A stretch of 64,000 nucleotides of DNA from Nitrincola schmidtii (GCF_008973715.1 NZ_WBOL01000013.1:1-64000); one strand, 5' to 3'; shown: positions 1 to 8,172, numbered from the stretch's first letter. Numbers and translations are program-made. Notes: generated by a model from the letters alone, not told the origin.

Positions 1-293
1 ACTATTCTCCAACAAATACCCATTCACTCATCAAAACTGAATCCGTCGAACACATTAAGTGAAATTAGGAAAAAACTAACGAGGAAGATATTCGGCAAAT
101 ATACGCGGTTTTAGAGCAGCGTTTACATAAGGTAATGAAGATACAAAGATCGGAGCTAACAGCTAGAAGTACAAAACAAAAGATGCTACCAATAAAAAAA
201 TATATAAATCAATAGCATGCTTGTTTAAATCTAGTGAACAAAGCATGCCATCATGACTCAAAACAAATGATACAGCCTACTTAAATCAGTAAA
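1..293. other. AT-rich stretch without a recognisable gene
   Basis: No convincing coding frame is visible between the window edge and the end of the integrase. The only structure I see is the imperfect hairpin at 215-248, described separately. Confidence 0.5.
215..248 (-). terminator. Probable terminator of the outer integrase gene
   Basis: The arms GCATGCTTGTT (215-225) and AACAAAGCATGC (237-248) pair with one bulged base. On the minus strand the hairpin is followed by a T-rich run. It lies about 45 bases after the integrase stop codon, as expected for its terminator. Confidence 0.45.
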
Positions 294-1862
294 TTACCAT
301 CGCAAGTGTGTGCATATTTCATTGAACTTGAGCTTATCAATAGCATCCTTCATCATTTCAAGATCAGCATCTGCTCCATAATGACCATATGTCAGCTGTT
401 TATGTGAATGCCCCATCAGATTTGCCGCAATAGCCTCTTGCACACCTAGCTTTTTCAGTTCATTTGAAAATGTATGCCTGAAGCTATGAAAGACCTTAGT
501 TTCATCAAAATTAAGTTTTTGAAAGGCTTTACTGAAGTACTTTGATGGGTTTGTACTGTAACTATGCCTAGATTTCTTAATCTCAGGGAATAGTCTAACC
601 TCACCCTTTTTCTCTAGAGCTGATACAAAATGTTCAAAACCAATATCTATCAAGTGTGAATGTATGGGTATAACACGCCAACCAGAATCTGTTTTGAGCC
701 TTTGATCCTCTGCTTCCTCTCGAAGGGTTAGGTGAGGTATTGCACTCTTGAGGTTTATATCTTTAAGGTAAAGTTGACATAATTCAGCTAATCTTGCCCC
801 TGTATAAAGTGCCAACAACGGCAACCAAAACTTATACGGTCTTGCTACACGCTCGGGGTTATCATTTTGGAACAAACTCTGCTCAAAAATTACTTTTAAG
901 TCATTGGCATCAAATGGCTTTCTACTATCGATGGTTCTTTTTGATTGCTTAATTGCAGTCCCTTGGACAGGATTAGTGTCAAGATAATAACCATTATTTA
1001 TTGACCAAGCCATAACAGCACTGAACTGTTTCAAATACTTATTTACTGTTGCAGTTGAGATAAGATTTTGATCATGTTCAAGTTTAGTGCACTCAAGTAA
1101 TGATAATCCTTTGAATAACTTAATCTTGCTAGCATTTGCCGGCATCTTCAGCAAACTTTCTTTGAAGTCTCTAACTACAGACTTGTTAATCTCACTAACT
1201 TTATGTGTTGATAGTAGTCCAGTAATGATGCTTTTAGCCACTTCATAATCGCGTATGGTAGATGGTGCCTTCTTTGCCCTTTTAGCCTCTTCTATGTACT
1301 TATCCCAAACCTCAGAGATAGACAAAGATTCCTTTTGGGCTTTGGATGGAGCCATTGAGAGCTTGTCAGCGCTTGGCTCTGAAGGAAATCTGCTATCAGC
1401 TATCTGCTTGTAAATACTTTCTAACTGTTTCTTTTCAGCAACTTCAAGAGCCTTATTAAGACCGATGTGGTGCTTACTATACAATGAGATAACTTTTTTT
1501 AGGGTTAGAGAGTCGATGTTCTTCTCAAGTAATGTTAGATTAACTTGAACCCAAGTTGCCTTTTTTTCAAGTAAATCTATAGCAATCATAGCCTTTCTAA
1601 CTGCATCTACACCAAGCTGACTATTGTCTTCAGCAATGTGGTCGCGAACGGCTTTAAGTTCCTCAAGTGCTTTCATATGGCATATATCACGAAGCAGACT
1701 CTTACACAATTCACTCAATAATAACGCATTTTTACGTGCGATTCTTTTGCAACGTGTTTTAAGCGATAATTTTATAGCCGCCCTTTTGCCATGGTATTTG
1801 TGAATATATCTAAAATGATAGATGCCTGAAGATGGAAGGACGAGATAGTCTGCATATGACAT
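294..1862 (-). CDS. Tyrosine recombinase/integrase of the outer element
   Basis: This is a site-specific recombinase of the phage integrase family, about 522 residues from the chosen ATG. The C-terminal catalytic domain shows the family signature: an arginine in YTGARLAEL (about residue 358), the HSFRH box (about 466) and LMGHSHKQLTYGHY, which ends with the nucleophilic tyrosine near residue 499. The N-terminal part has the SAM-like DNA-binding region seen before the catalytic domain. A TTG 15 bases upstream (1877) is an alternative start; the ATG at 1862 is preceded by AGG and gives a normal N-terminus. The gene starts about 95 bases from the 17-bp tRNA-end repeat at 1958, which is probably its own attachment site. 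Its product is clearly different from the second integrase at 6658-8172. Family assignment is firm; target specificity is inferred. Confidence 0.88.
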   Translation of the reverse strand: MSYADYLVLPSSGIYHFRYIHKYHGKRAAIKLSLKTRCKRIARKNALLLSELCKSLLRDICHMKALEELKAVRDHIAEDNSQLGVDAVRKAMIAIDLLEKKATWVQVNLTLLEKNIDSLTLKKVISLYSKHHIGLNKALEVAEKKQLESIYKQIADSRFPSEPSADKLSMAPSKAQKESLSISEVWDKYIEEAKRAKKAPSTIRDYEVAKSIITGLLSTHKVSEINKSVVRDFKESLLKMPANASKIKLFKGLSLLECTKLEHDQNLISTATVNKYLKQFSAVMAWSINNGYYLDTNPVQGTAIKQSKRTIDSRKPFDANDLKVIFEQSLFQNDNPERVARPYKFWLPLLALYTGARLAELCQLYLKDINLKSAIPHLTLREEAEDQRLKTDSGWRVIPIHSHLIDIGFEHFVSALEKKGEVRLFPEIKKSRHSYSTNPSKYFSKAFQKLNFDETKVFHSFRHTFSNELKKLGVQEAIAANLMGHSHKQLTYGHYGADADLEMMKDAIDKLKFNEICTHLRW

Positions 1863-1866
1863 GAAG

Positions 1867-1885
1867 TGTACCTGCAATTGTACCT
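1867..1885. repeat. Direct repeat TGTACCT x2 at the outer integrase start
   Basis: TGTACCT occurs at 1867-1873 and again at 1879-1885, between the integrase coding region and the att copy. Spacing and position suit arm-type integrase sites or an operator for the integrase promoter. The repeat is absent from the corresponding place in the inner element. Confidence 0.4.
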
Positions 1886-1957
1886 TTCATGTGAAACTGG
1901 ATAAGGGATAGTCTACTGATTAAGATTAAACTATTAAAATCATAATGTTACAAGAAG

Positions 1958-1974
1958 TGGTGGAGTCTAGGGGG
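1958..1974. repeat. Attachment-site direct repeat (copy of the tRNA-Ala 3' end)
   Basis: Seventeen bases are identical to 8280-8296, the 3' end of the tRNA-Ala gene including the encoded CCA. The match breaks at both ends (1957 and 1975). No other part of the tRNA is present here. This is the expected product of integration into a tRNA 3' end and marks the junction between the two tandem elements. Confidence 0.8.
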
Positions 1975-2299
1975 GACGCTAATTCCGGCTATTTTATAAA
2001 GAATAGTACTTACAAAACAATGATTTAACTATAGTACTATAAGCGTCCATGTGTCTGGTGTCACCCCTTGGTGTCACCTCCTATAGTCCTAACTATAGAC
2101 AAAAGGGATTAGGTTAACAACACCTCTTCCCCTTGAAAGGGAAAAGTTAATGTAAGCCAAATGAAGCCGTATGGCATCGATTACTTACTGTAAGTTTGGC
2201 TGGTCACATGATTATGATGTGGTATAGAATTTAAGCAACAAGGTGGAGGTTCGAGCACACCTACCGTTACCATTTGCTCTAGAATAATGGAATGTTCTT
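1975..2299. other. Gene-free left end of the inner element with many short repeats
   Basis: No gene is evident. The stretch holds ACTATAG or its complement at 2028-2034, 2081-2087 and 2092-2098 (the last two form an inverted repeat), the duplicated GGTGTCACC motif (2056-2079), a GGACGCT/AGCGTCC pair (1974-1980 and 2042-2048) and an AGCCAAA/TTTGGCT pair (2155-2161 and 2195-2201). Such density near an att site suggests recombinase or directionality-factor binding. The promoter for 2300-3209 must lie in the right part. Confidence 0.5.
2056..2079. repeat. Subterminal repeat, left copy (double GGTGTCACC)
   Basis: This 24-bp sequence contains GGTGTCACC twice, separated by CCTT. Each GGTGTCACC is itself a GGTG/CACC palindrome around a central T. 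An identical 24-bp copy in the same orientation lies at 8196-8219. The left copy is 82 bases inside the att repeat. Confidence 0.75.
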
Positions 2300-2707
2300 A
2301 TGTCATCAAAAACAGAAAATGATAAATCAAAAAGAAAAAACCTGCCCGGCTGGTTTGTTCTACTAGTTTTATCTTCACTTGCCACATTTATCTGGTATCA
2401 AATACCTGAATCATCTCATCCTCCCATCAATCAGGTAGAGACTAAAAAAAGCCCAGTTATTGACGAGTATAATGCACTTATTACATGTCAAAATAGAGTG
2501 CGGAATAATATGAGATCGCCTAGTTCCGCTAAATTTCCTCCTATGCGTGATATTAATGTGTACAAAGTTGATGAAAACGAGTGGCTCATAAGAGGCTTTG
2601 TTGATGGACAAAACAGTTTTGGGGCTGTTGTACGAGAACACTACGAATGCCAAGTTGAATACACTGGTCAATTACTTATAATTCATAACTTTAAGTTTAT
2701 AAAATGA
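2300..2707 (+). CDS. Membrane-anchored protein with a QNSFGA-type domain (cargo, function unknown)
   Basis: 135 residues. A charged N-terminus is followed by one membrane segment at about residues 18-36. The soluble part begins with a Cys, then RSPSSAKFP, and later a GFVDGQNSFGAVVREHYEC stretch. This SPSSAKFP...VDGQNSFGA...Y-C pattern resembles a small uncharacterised domain I have seen in proteins of many bacteria and mobile elements; no activity is known to me. The two cysteines near residues 63 and 119 could pair if the domain faces the periplasm. The stop overlaps the ribosome-binding region of the next gene, which begins seven bases later, so the two form an operon. This is cargo of the inner element, on the opposite strand from its mobility genes. 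Confidence 0.65.
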   Translation: MSSKTENDKSKRKNLPGWFVLLVLSSLATFIWYQIPESSHPPINQVETKKSPVIDEYNALITCQNRVRNNMRSPSSAKFPPMRDINVYKVDENEWLIRGFVDGQNSFGAVVREHYECQVEYTGQLLIIHNFKFIK

Positions 2708-2714
2708 GGAAATT

Positions 2715-3209
2715 ATGAATAAAATAAAATATGCTCTAGCCTTGTGTGTGTTATCTGTTTCTTCCACAGTTAACGCATTCGAAACATTTAATACTGAACA
2801 AAGCATAATAACTGAATTGGTCAAATGTTCAAATCCACGAGTTCTTCCAGCAAGTCAAAACAGTGCAGCTCTTTACGGCTGTATTGGTGGTTTAGGTGAG
2901 ACTGTTAAGATATTTATAAATGGAAATAGTGGAAGTAATACAATAAGAAACTTTCGCTTTATGTGGAATGAATATACAACAAGTTCAATCTCTGGAACTT
3001 CAGCCGCTCAGGATAAAGATGTTGCAGAATCATGGTTATTAAGTGTTTCTGAACGATATTTCAAAAGCGAAAGTAATGAAATAAAAAACCATTTTTTCAA
3101 TAGCACAGATAACAAAAAATTTACTAATGATAACTATACAATTGAATATACGTTTCATCGCGGACCATCAATTAACGAAAGACTTTTAACAATAACAAAA
3201 AATAATTAA
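2715..3209 (+). CDS. Secreted hypothetical protein (cargo)
   Basis: 164 residues with a clear Sec signal peptide (positive MNKIKY start, hydrophobic core, cleavage after VNA near residue 21). The mature protein has two cysteines at about residues 38 and 56 that could form a disulfide and shows no family motif I recognise. GAGGA lies five bases before the ATG. It is translated right after the 2300-2707 gene and is followed by two hairpins (3221-3248 and 3415-3430), so the pair forms a closed transcription unit. Export of one product and membrane anchoring of the other suggest a joint role in the envelope, for example modifying the host surface. That role is inference only. Confidence 0.6.
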   Translation: MNKIKYALALCVLSVSSTVNAFETFNTEQSIITELVKCSNPRVLPASQNSAALYGCIGGLGETVKIFINGNSGSNTIRNFRFMWNEYTTSSISGTSAAQDKDVAESWLLSVSERYFKSESNEIKNHFFNSTDNKKFTNDNYTIEYTFHRGPSINERLLTITKNN

Positions 3210-3220
3210 ATGCTTCAATA

Positions 3221-3248
3221 ATAAGTGTAACTGTATGGTTACACTTAT
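3221..3248 (+). terminator. Strong hairpin after the cargo operon
   Basis: A perfect 11-bp inverted repeat, ATAAGTGTAAC and GTTACACTTAT, with a six-base loop, lies 12 bases after the stop at 3209. No long T-run follows, so it may protect the mRNA 3' end rather than act as a simple intrinsic terminator. Confidence 0.55.
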
Positions 3249-3414
3249 CTAAAACTTAACAAAAGGTAAACAAAAACTTAGTTAATGTCCATCTTTCCCC
3301 TTTCCAGCCCCGAAGGGGTAATCTTATCTTATGACATCTTCTCTTAATTAAAGACCTACATTTCCCTTTAAAGGAAAAAACAACTTAGTAAAAGATGAAT
3401 AAACAAACAATTTT

Positions 3415-3437
3415 AGCGGCATTAGCCGCTTATTTTT
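3415..3437 (+). terminator. Intrinsic terminator between the convergent cargo and rep genes
   Basis: AGCGGC, loop ATTA, GCCGCT (3415-3430), then TATTTTTT. The T-run is on the plus strand, so it mainly stops transcription coming from the cargo operon. It lies 33 bases beyond the rep stop codon. Confidence 0.7.
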
Positions 3438-3462
3438 TATTTATTAGTTAATTGGTGGTTAA

Positions 3463-4965
3463 CTAAATGTCGAGTAGGTTTATTTCACCTAAATCATCAT
3501 CAAATTCATCTAAATCACCTAAATAAACCTCAACTTCTTGGGGGTTTGGCGCAAGCTCACCCCCCCTTGAATAATGTACAACAACTGTTCCAGTATCATT
3601 TTTAGTTGTGGTTGTTGTACCACAGACTAATTCCGATTTTTCTTCAAGCTCTTCTACTTCTTGTGCTGTTAATAAGCGGTTTTTGTTAATAATTAGTGTT
3701 ATGTTGGTTGGTGTTAAAATAAGCTCTAAATGGCTTAATTTAGTGTATTCTCCGCATTCGCTTTCCACATAAACGCCTTTAAAATAGCTGTTATAGTTAT
3801 AGTAAAAATCCAGCTTTTTTAAATGGCTTTTTGTATCACTTTTTAACATAGTTGCTAGTTCATTAATTAAGGGTATGTTGCCATAAACTGCCAATAACTG
3901 GTTACGCATTTTATATAAGTAGTTATATTTTGTTTTAAATTTACTTAACCCAAGTATGTTATAACGCCTAATTTCCCTGCCATTTGTGCGGCTGTACCAT
4001 GCCGCAGCATCCGGGCAGTTAAAGCTTTTAAGGACATATTTCATAACGTAGGAGCTAGGTTTAGCCAGTTTTTTACCAGCAGGTAAACGGCTTTGCGGCT
4101 TAATATCCAGCATGTAATTTGGGCAATTATGTACACGTGCAATGTTTTTACGTACTTTAATTAAAATGCGGTATAGCTGTTTTAATTGGCTTGGTTTTAC
4201 AAATAAAGCAGCATGTACGTGGGGACAGCCATCTTTATGTGGTTCGGGCACAACAAAACCTAGTAACTGTATGCCCGCTTTATGAGCCATAACATAAACT
4301 TTGCGGTATGCATTATTGTAAATAAAGGCAAGGGCTTCGCGGCTACTGTAACCGCCCCAAGAACACTTGCCTTTGCTGGGGTTTGGGTGATACTCAGGCG
4401 GGGCTGTAAAAGTGGCTAAAACGCTTATTAAACCGAGGTTTTCAGCTATTGCTTCGGTCATCTTTAAATCGCTAACAATTTCTCCAATTCTGTCTTTTTC
4501 GGTGGGTACAATGTCTGCAAGCTTGGCAGTGTAATGCTGTCCGTTATAAGCAGCAATAGTAACACTATTACTGCTTAAATAATCCTCGTTTAACTGTTGC
4601 TGTATTTTGTAATTATAAGCTGTTTTGCTATATACAAACTTGCTATTAGCCCCGACTAGTCTTTTACTAAAAGCATATTGCTCTAAATAGTAGCCTCTAA
4701 GCACTTTTACCCAGTACTTTTTAACAAGCGGCTTTGTTTTTAAACGTACAGCTAATTTAGCAAGGTTTTTTGGGCGTAATGAGCAATGTATTATGCACGG
4801 TAAAAGCTCATTTGCAGTTAATTGCTCGCTATCAAACGCTATTGTGTAAGGGCTGGCTTTTGCTATTTTGTTAATAACATCTGGATTGGGTAAGCCAACA
4901 GTATTATTTGCTTGGGCAAACTTGTTTACCTGTACAAATTGGGCATAATTAATTGATTTTTGCAT
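3463..4965 (-). CDS. HUH-endonuclease replication initiator (rolling-circle Rep)
   Basis: 500 residues. The HUH metal-binding motif is visible as CPHVHAALF (His249, His251). It is followed by a SSYVMKY motif with tyrosines at 306 and 310, the two-tyrosine spacing of phage P2 gpA-like Rep proteins. Such proteins nick the double-strand origin, attach covalently to the 5' end and start rolling-circle replication. The start is set by AGGA seven bases before the ATG. The 313-bp region upstream holds a plus-strand promoter and a terminator hairpin that would make an RNA antisense to the rep leader. The acidic C-terminal tail (last about 30 residues) is not part of the catalytic core. In an integrated element this Rep could raise copy number after excision or support maintenance after transfer. 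The family is seen directly; the role is inferred. Confidence 0.8.
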   Translation of the reverse strand: MQKSINYAQFVQVNKFAQANNTVGLPNPDVINKIAKASPYTIAFDSEQLTANELLPCIIHCSLRPKNLAKLAVRLKTKPLVKKYWVKVLRGYYLEQYAFSKRLVGANSKFVYSKTAYNYKIQQQLNEDYLSSNSVTIAAYNGQHYTAKLADIVPTEKDRIGEIVSDLKMTEAIAENLGLISVLATFTAPPEYHPNPSKGKCSWGGYSSREALAFIYNNAYRKVYVMAHKAGIQLLGFVVPEPHKDGCPHVHAALFVKPSQLKQLYRILIKVRKNIARVHNCPNYMLDIKPQSRLPAGKKLAKPSSYVMKYVLKSFNCPDAAAWYSRTNGREIRRYNILGLSKFKTKYNYLYKMRNQLLAVYGNIPLINELATMLKSDTKSHLKKLDFYYNYNSYFKGVYVESECGEYTKLSHLELILTPTNITLIINKNRLLTAQEVEELEEKSELVCGTTTTTKNDTGTVVVHYSRGGELAPNPQEVEVYLGDLDEFDDDLGEINLLDI

Positions 4966-5278
4966 GTATACATCCTGTATTTTAAAACTCCATGTTTTAA
5001 GTACAGAATGCGGCTGGAAGGGCTAAATTATTTCATTTTTTTTGGTGTAAACTATTTACAATCCTCAAAGTAGTGCTATAATTTAATTAACTTTTGGTGC
5101 AGCTGCGATCTGTACCTTTCTAAACCCTAGTGTTAACAGCACTGGGGTTTAACTTTTTATAATGCTTAGTATAGTATAAACTAAATAAAGTTTAATTTAT
5201 TTATTAAATAATATTGAAACTTAACGCAAGCTTAATAAAACACAATCTTGCATTAGTTTTATTATTTTATTGTATATT
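4966..5278. other. rep leader / mob-rep intergenic region
   Basis: This 313-bp region carries the rep ribosome-binding site, the plus-strand promoter and hairpin of the putative antisense RNA (5055-5157), and very AT-rich DNA at 5160-5278 that could supply the rep promoter and perhaps the double-strand origin. I could not identify the nick site. Confidence 0.5.
5055..5157 (+). ncRNA. Putative counter-transcribed RNA controlling rep, with its promoter
   Basis: The promoter is TTTACA (5055-5060), a 16-base spacer, then TATAAT (5077-5082) preceded by TGC, an extended -10. A start near 5089 would give an RNA of about 70 bases ending at a terminator: AAACCCTAGTG (5122-5132), a seven-base loop, CACTGGGGTTT (5140-5150), then AACTTTTT. 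Rep is read from the opposite strand with its ATG at 4965, so this RNA would be fully complementary to the rep mRNA leader. That is the arrangement of copy-control RNAs in rolling-circle plasmids. Promoter and terminator are seen; antisense action is inferred. Confidence 0.6.
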
Positions 5279-6499
5279 TCATCGTGTAAGCCCTCTATCG
5301 TTATTATTGTTTCTATAATACTCTTGGCGCATTGCTTGTTTTTCCAGCTCTAATTGCTTGTTTAGCTGTTGTTCGCGTTGTAACCGTTGTTGTTCTTCGA
5401 TTTGCTTTATTTGTTCTTCATATTTTTTATATAAAGCTAATTGCTCGCTAATTTGTGCTTGTTCATTTATTAACTGTCTGTTTATAGCTCTTAAATCGTT
5501 ATTTTGATCTTTAACTCTATCAACGATTGAATGTGCTTTTTCTAGCTGTTTATCGGCATGTTCAAGCTTTTTATCTACTATTTTTGATTTGTGTCTATCG
5601 TTGTTAATTTGTCTTTTTAAGTATGTAAGCTGTTTTTCGTTATATACAACACGCTTTAATAAAGCTGCGGCTTGTTTTTCAAAAGACTCTTGAGGATTTA
5701 TAAGTGTTTTGAGTATGTTTTTAACACTGTTTTTAAACTCTGGCATTTTGATTTTTTCATCATGTTCCAACATGCCGTAAAACTGTTTAATAGTCGTATG
5801 ATAAGCTTTAGAATTCTTTATTCCGCGTGTTAAACCTAGGGGCTTCATTGCGTCTGCGTACTCATCTTGCATTAAGCTCATTTCATCGCTTTTACCACCA
5901 ATTAACGCTCTTGCATTGAGTTTTCCATTAACAATAGGAACAATATGTACATGCAAGTGCGGTGATCTTTCGTCGTTGTGTAAAACAACACTAACAGCAT
6001 TATCTCCCCATTTTTTCTCTATGTACTGCATTTGAGCATCGATCCATTTTCTTAATCTCTCGTTGTTTGGGTCATCTTGAAAATACTCATTGCTTGCAGT
6101 TAAAACCTGTTCTACACACAAAACAGCATTGTTTCGAATCTTTGGCTTGCCGTTTTTATGTCGAACTTCTATGTGCTGATTAAGGTAATTTCTAACATCA
6201 GCTGTGAGATCGCCTGTGCCTTTTAATTGCCTGTTAAGATGAAGACGCTCAGGGTCAGCGTTAGGTGTGTGTTGTAAGCGCTGAATATGTTTACCTGCAC
6301 CTGTTATTTGCGAAAAAGTTTTAAGCTTCTGAGTACGCATAATAGCTTTCCCAGTGCCGCTTTTTCGACTGTTTTTCGATGTTTGTTTTACGTTATCATT
6401 GTCATTTTTCTTTGACTTTTTAACGTGTGAATTTCGCTTACGTGCTTTCTCTTCATTTTCGCTTTGAGCTTGATTCTGCCTCTGTTCTCGTGTTGCCAT
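5279..6499 (-). CDS. MobV-type (Pre/Mob) relaxase
   Basis: 406 residues from the upstream ATG. The catalytic metal-binding motif HNDERSPHLHVHIVP is at residues 174-188, matching the HxDExxPHxHxxxVP signature of MobV relaxases. An upstream motif, LHLNRQLKG (about 86-94), also fits the family. The last about 110 residues are a long charged coiled coil rich in Gln, Glu and Lys. Such proteins nick the transfer origin and lead single-stranded DNA to a conjugation channel supplied by another element. The canonical family start corresponds to Met54 (MRTQKLK), which has its own GGGAAAG six bases upstream, so the true start may be 6340; the preceding 53 residues are very basic. It is co-oriented with int and rep. 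A nested palindrome just upstream is a candidate oriT. Confidence 0.85.
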   Translation of the reverse strand: MATREQRQNQAQSENEEKARKRNSHVKKSKKNDNDNVKQTSKNSRKSGTGKAIMRTQKLKTFSQITGAGKHIQRLQHTPNADPERLHLNRQLKGTGDLTADVRNYLNQHIEVRHKNGKPKIRNNAVLCVEQVLTASNEYFQDDPNNERLRKWIDAQMQYIEKKWGDNAVSVVLHNDERSPHLHVHIVPIVNGKLNARALIGGKSDEMSLMQDEYADAMKPLGLTRGIKNSKAYHTTIKQFYGMLEHDEKIKMPEFKNSVKNILKTLINPQESFEKQAAALLKRVVYNEKQLTYLKRQINNDRHKSKIVDKKLEHADKQLEKAHSIVDRVKDQNNDLRAINRQLINEQAQISEQLALYKKYEEQIKQIEEQQRLQREQQLNKQLELEKQAMRQEYYRNNNNDRGLTR

Positions 6500-6537
6500 A
6501 ATAGTAATTCCATTTAATAAAATCCTTGTTGTTAAAA

Positions 6538-6602
6538 TTAAAAAGGGGGAGGACGAGCGGACATTTTACAAAGTAAAATGTGGAGTGAGTCCCCCTTTTT
6601 AA
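6538..6602. other. Nested palindrome between int and mob: candidate oriT and/or terminator
   Basis: The outer arms TTAAAAAGGGGGA (6538-6550) and TCCCCCTTTTTAA (6590-6602) are perfectly complementary over 13 bp. Inside is a second perfect 9-bp inverted repeat, ACATTTTAC (6561-6569) and GTAAAATGT (6573-6581). The structure lies 38 bp upstream of the relaxase ATG and 55 bp after the integrase stop. MobV transfer origins contain inverted repeats just upstream of mob, so oriT is plausible. The T-run after the G/C-rich outer stem could also terminate transcription in both directions. Confidence 0.5.
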
Positions 6603-6657
6603 TTAAACTAATTATAGACCACTAAATAAAGGTTGCAAATAATAAGTTAAAATATTT

Positions 6658-8172
6658 TTATTTATTGTTAAAATCATTCATATATTGTTCGAAATCACAC
6701 CATTTGACATGATCTAAATTAACGTTAAAAACAACTCTATTTAATAAAATCGACTTATTTTCAATTACAGTTTTACCTCCGTAATTGCCTGTTACTGTCT
6801 TACTGCTGTGTCCGAGTGTTATTGCTATTCTGTCGTCGCCCAAATCTAATTTGTTTCGCATATAATCTGTTATTGTATGCCTGAACATATGAGTACCCCA
6901 GCCTTTAGGTTTTGCACCAATACAGTTTACTAAATAGCCCTCCCACGGCAGATTACTATTAAACCAATCTGATGGACTTTTAGCCCACTTATTGCTTGTA
7001 TTATAAGTAATTCCATCAAAAAGCATCGCAGTTATACCTAATTTTTTTCGTTCTTGATAAAAATCCATAAAACCGGCACTTAAAATTGCGTTATGTATTG
7101 GCACTTCACGCTTTCCGTTTTCAGTCTTACTATCCCGTATTTTAAAGTAATAAACTTTACTTATTGGGCACTGATTAATGTCCTGTACTTGTAAGCCAGC
7201 AGCTTCGCCAATACGGAATCCGGTATAAGCACATATTAAAGGTATCCAAAACATATAAGAATATATAACTTTGGGGGATACATTGCTTGGTGGTGCAATA
7301 TTTTTATATATGTAGCCGTTAAAAATAGCTTCGAAATGATGGTCGGTTAATGTACCTTTATTTTTTGTTTTGCCTTTAATTATTAAGTCATTAAATACAG
7401 TCGTGCTAATTAATTGTTGCGTATTTCCAAAATTTATTGCTTCAATTAATAATTTCAGGTATTTGCTTGCCGTAGTTGCTTCTATGGTTTCACCTCTAAA
7501 CTGTATGTTTAAAATAGCTTCCCTTACATTTATTGCATTGTCTCTGGTGTACCCGTTTACAGGCTTATTTGGTGCTAATTTACATATTTTATTCAGTCGT
7601 CCTGATAACTGAGAGTATGTTTTAGGATTTTCCCAACTTTTGTTATCTACTTTTTCTTTGGTAAAAATTTTAACAAGTTCAGTTAGTGTTATACCTGTAA
7701 CAGCTTTTGTTGTTTTATCGTCTTCAGTAAGCTGTTTGTATTTTATGTATAGCTCTAGGTCTTTATCGGCATTTCCTGTATCAAAAACAGTCCCATCAGG
7801 TGCTTCTATTTTATTAATGATTTTTGAAAAATCGACAGGTTGTGCAATAGGTGGCTTAAAAGGGTTGTGTTTTACCCTTTTTTTAGTTGTTTTAACCCTT
7901 TTATCGCGTTGTTTACGCTCTTCTTCTTCTCGTTCCCACATTGTTAATAACTCACTCTTAATTTGATGTGGGTTATTATAGGAATCGAAGTCATCACTGC
8001 AAGTTAAACTGTGCCAGTGGTTGGCAAGGCTATAAACGCGCTGTTTAGCCGCTGTAGGGCTTTTTGTTTGTAAGCTAAGGCGTATGTCGCGTGTGGGGTA
8101 AAAACGTCTAGGAAGTGAAAAGCGGGCGTAGTAAGTGCCTGTGTGTTTGCGGTAAGTGTGAGGTATGTGCAT
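6658..8172 (-). CDS. Tyrosine recombinase/integrase of the inner element
   Basis: 504 residues. The catalytic motifs are CAYTGFRIGEAAGL (arginine I, about residue 317), HMFRHTI (about 428) and TLGHSSKTVTGNYGG (tyrosine about 467). The N-terminal part holds a basic arm-binding region and a core-binding domain. GGAG lies eight bases before the ATG at 8172. One copy of the 24-bp repeat begins 24 bp upstream of the start, so the integrase may be autoregulated by a factor binding there. The gene is next to the tRNA-Ala 3' end and reads away from it. It probably catalyses insertion into and excision from that tRNA. Family assignment is firm. Confidence 0.88.
   Translation of the reverse strand: MHIPHTYRKHTGTYYARFSLPRRFYPTRDIRLSLQTKSPTAAKQRVYSLANHWHSLTCSDDFDSYNNPHQIKSELLTMWEREEEERKQRDKRVKTTKKRVKHNPFKPPIAQPVDFSKIINKIEAPDGTVFDTGNADKDLELYIKYKQLTEDDKTTKAVTGITLTELVKIFTKEKVDNKSWENPKTYSQLSGRLNKICKLAPNKPVNGYTRDNAINVREAILNIQFRGETIEATTASKYLKLLIEAINFGNTQQLISTTVFNDLIIKGKTKNKGTLTDHHFEAIFNGYIYKNIAPPSNVSPKVIYSYMFWIPLICAYTGFRIGEAAGLQVQDINQCPISKVYYFKIRDSKTENGKREVPIHNAILSAGFMDFYQERKKLGITAMLFDGITYNTSNKWAKSPSDWFNSNLPWEGYLVNCIGAKPKGWGTHMFRHTITDYMRNKLDLGDDRIAITLGHSSKTVTGNYGGKTVIENKSILLNRVVFNVNLDHVKWCDFEQYMNDFNNK

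Larger units (their letters stand above)
1..1974. mobile_element. Outer integrative element at tRNA-Ala (partial, runs off the left edge)
   Basis: A tyrosine integrase gene (294-1862) sits next to a 17-bp copy of the tRNA-Ala 3' end at 1958-1974. That is the usual position of an integrase beside its attachment site. The other end lies outside the window, so size and cargo are unknown. Its integrase differs from that of the inner element, so this is probably a second, independent element in tandem with it. The limits are inferred from the repeat and the gene order. Confidence 0.6.

Noticed and set aside
2241-2272. tRNA-like 3' end (GGTTCGAGC followed by a CCA)
   Set aside because: The T-stem pairs at only three of five positions and no acceptor, D or anticodon arm can be built upstream; probably chance.
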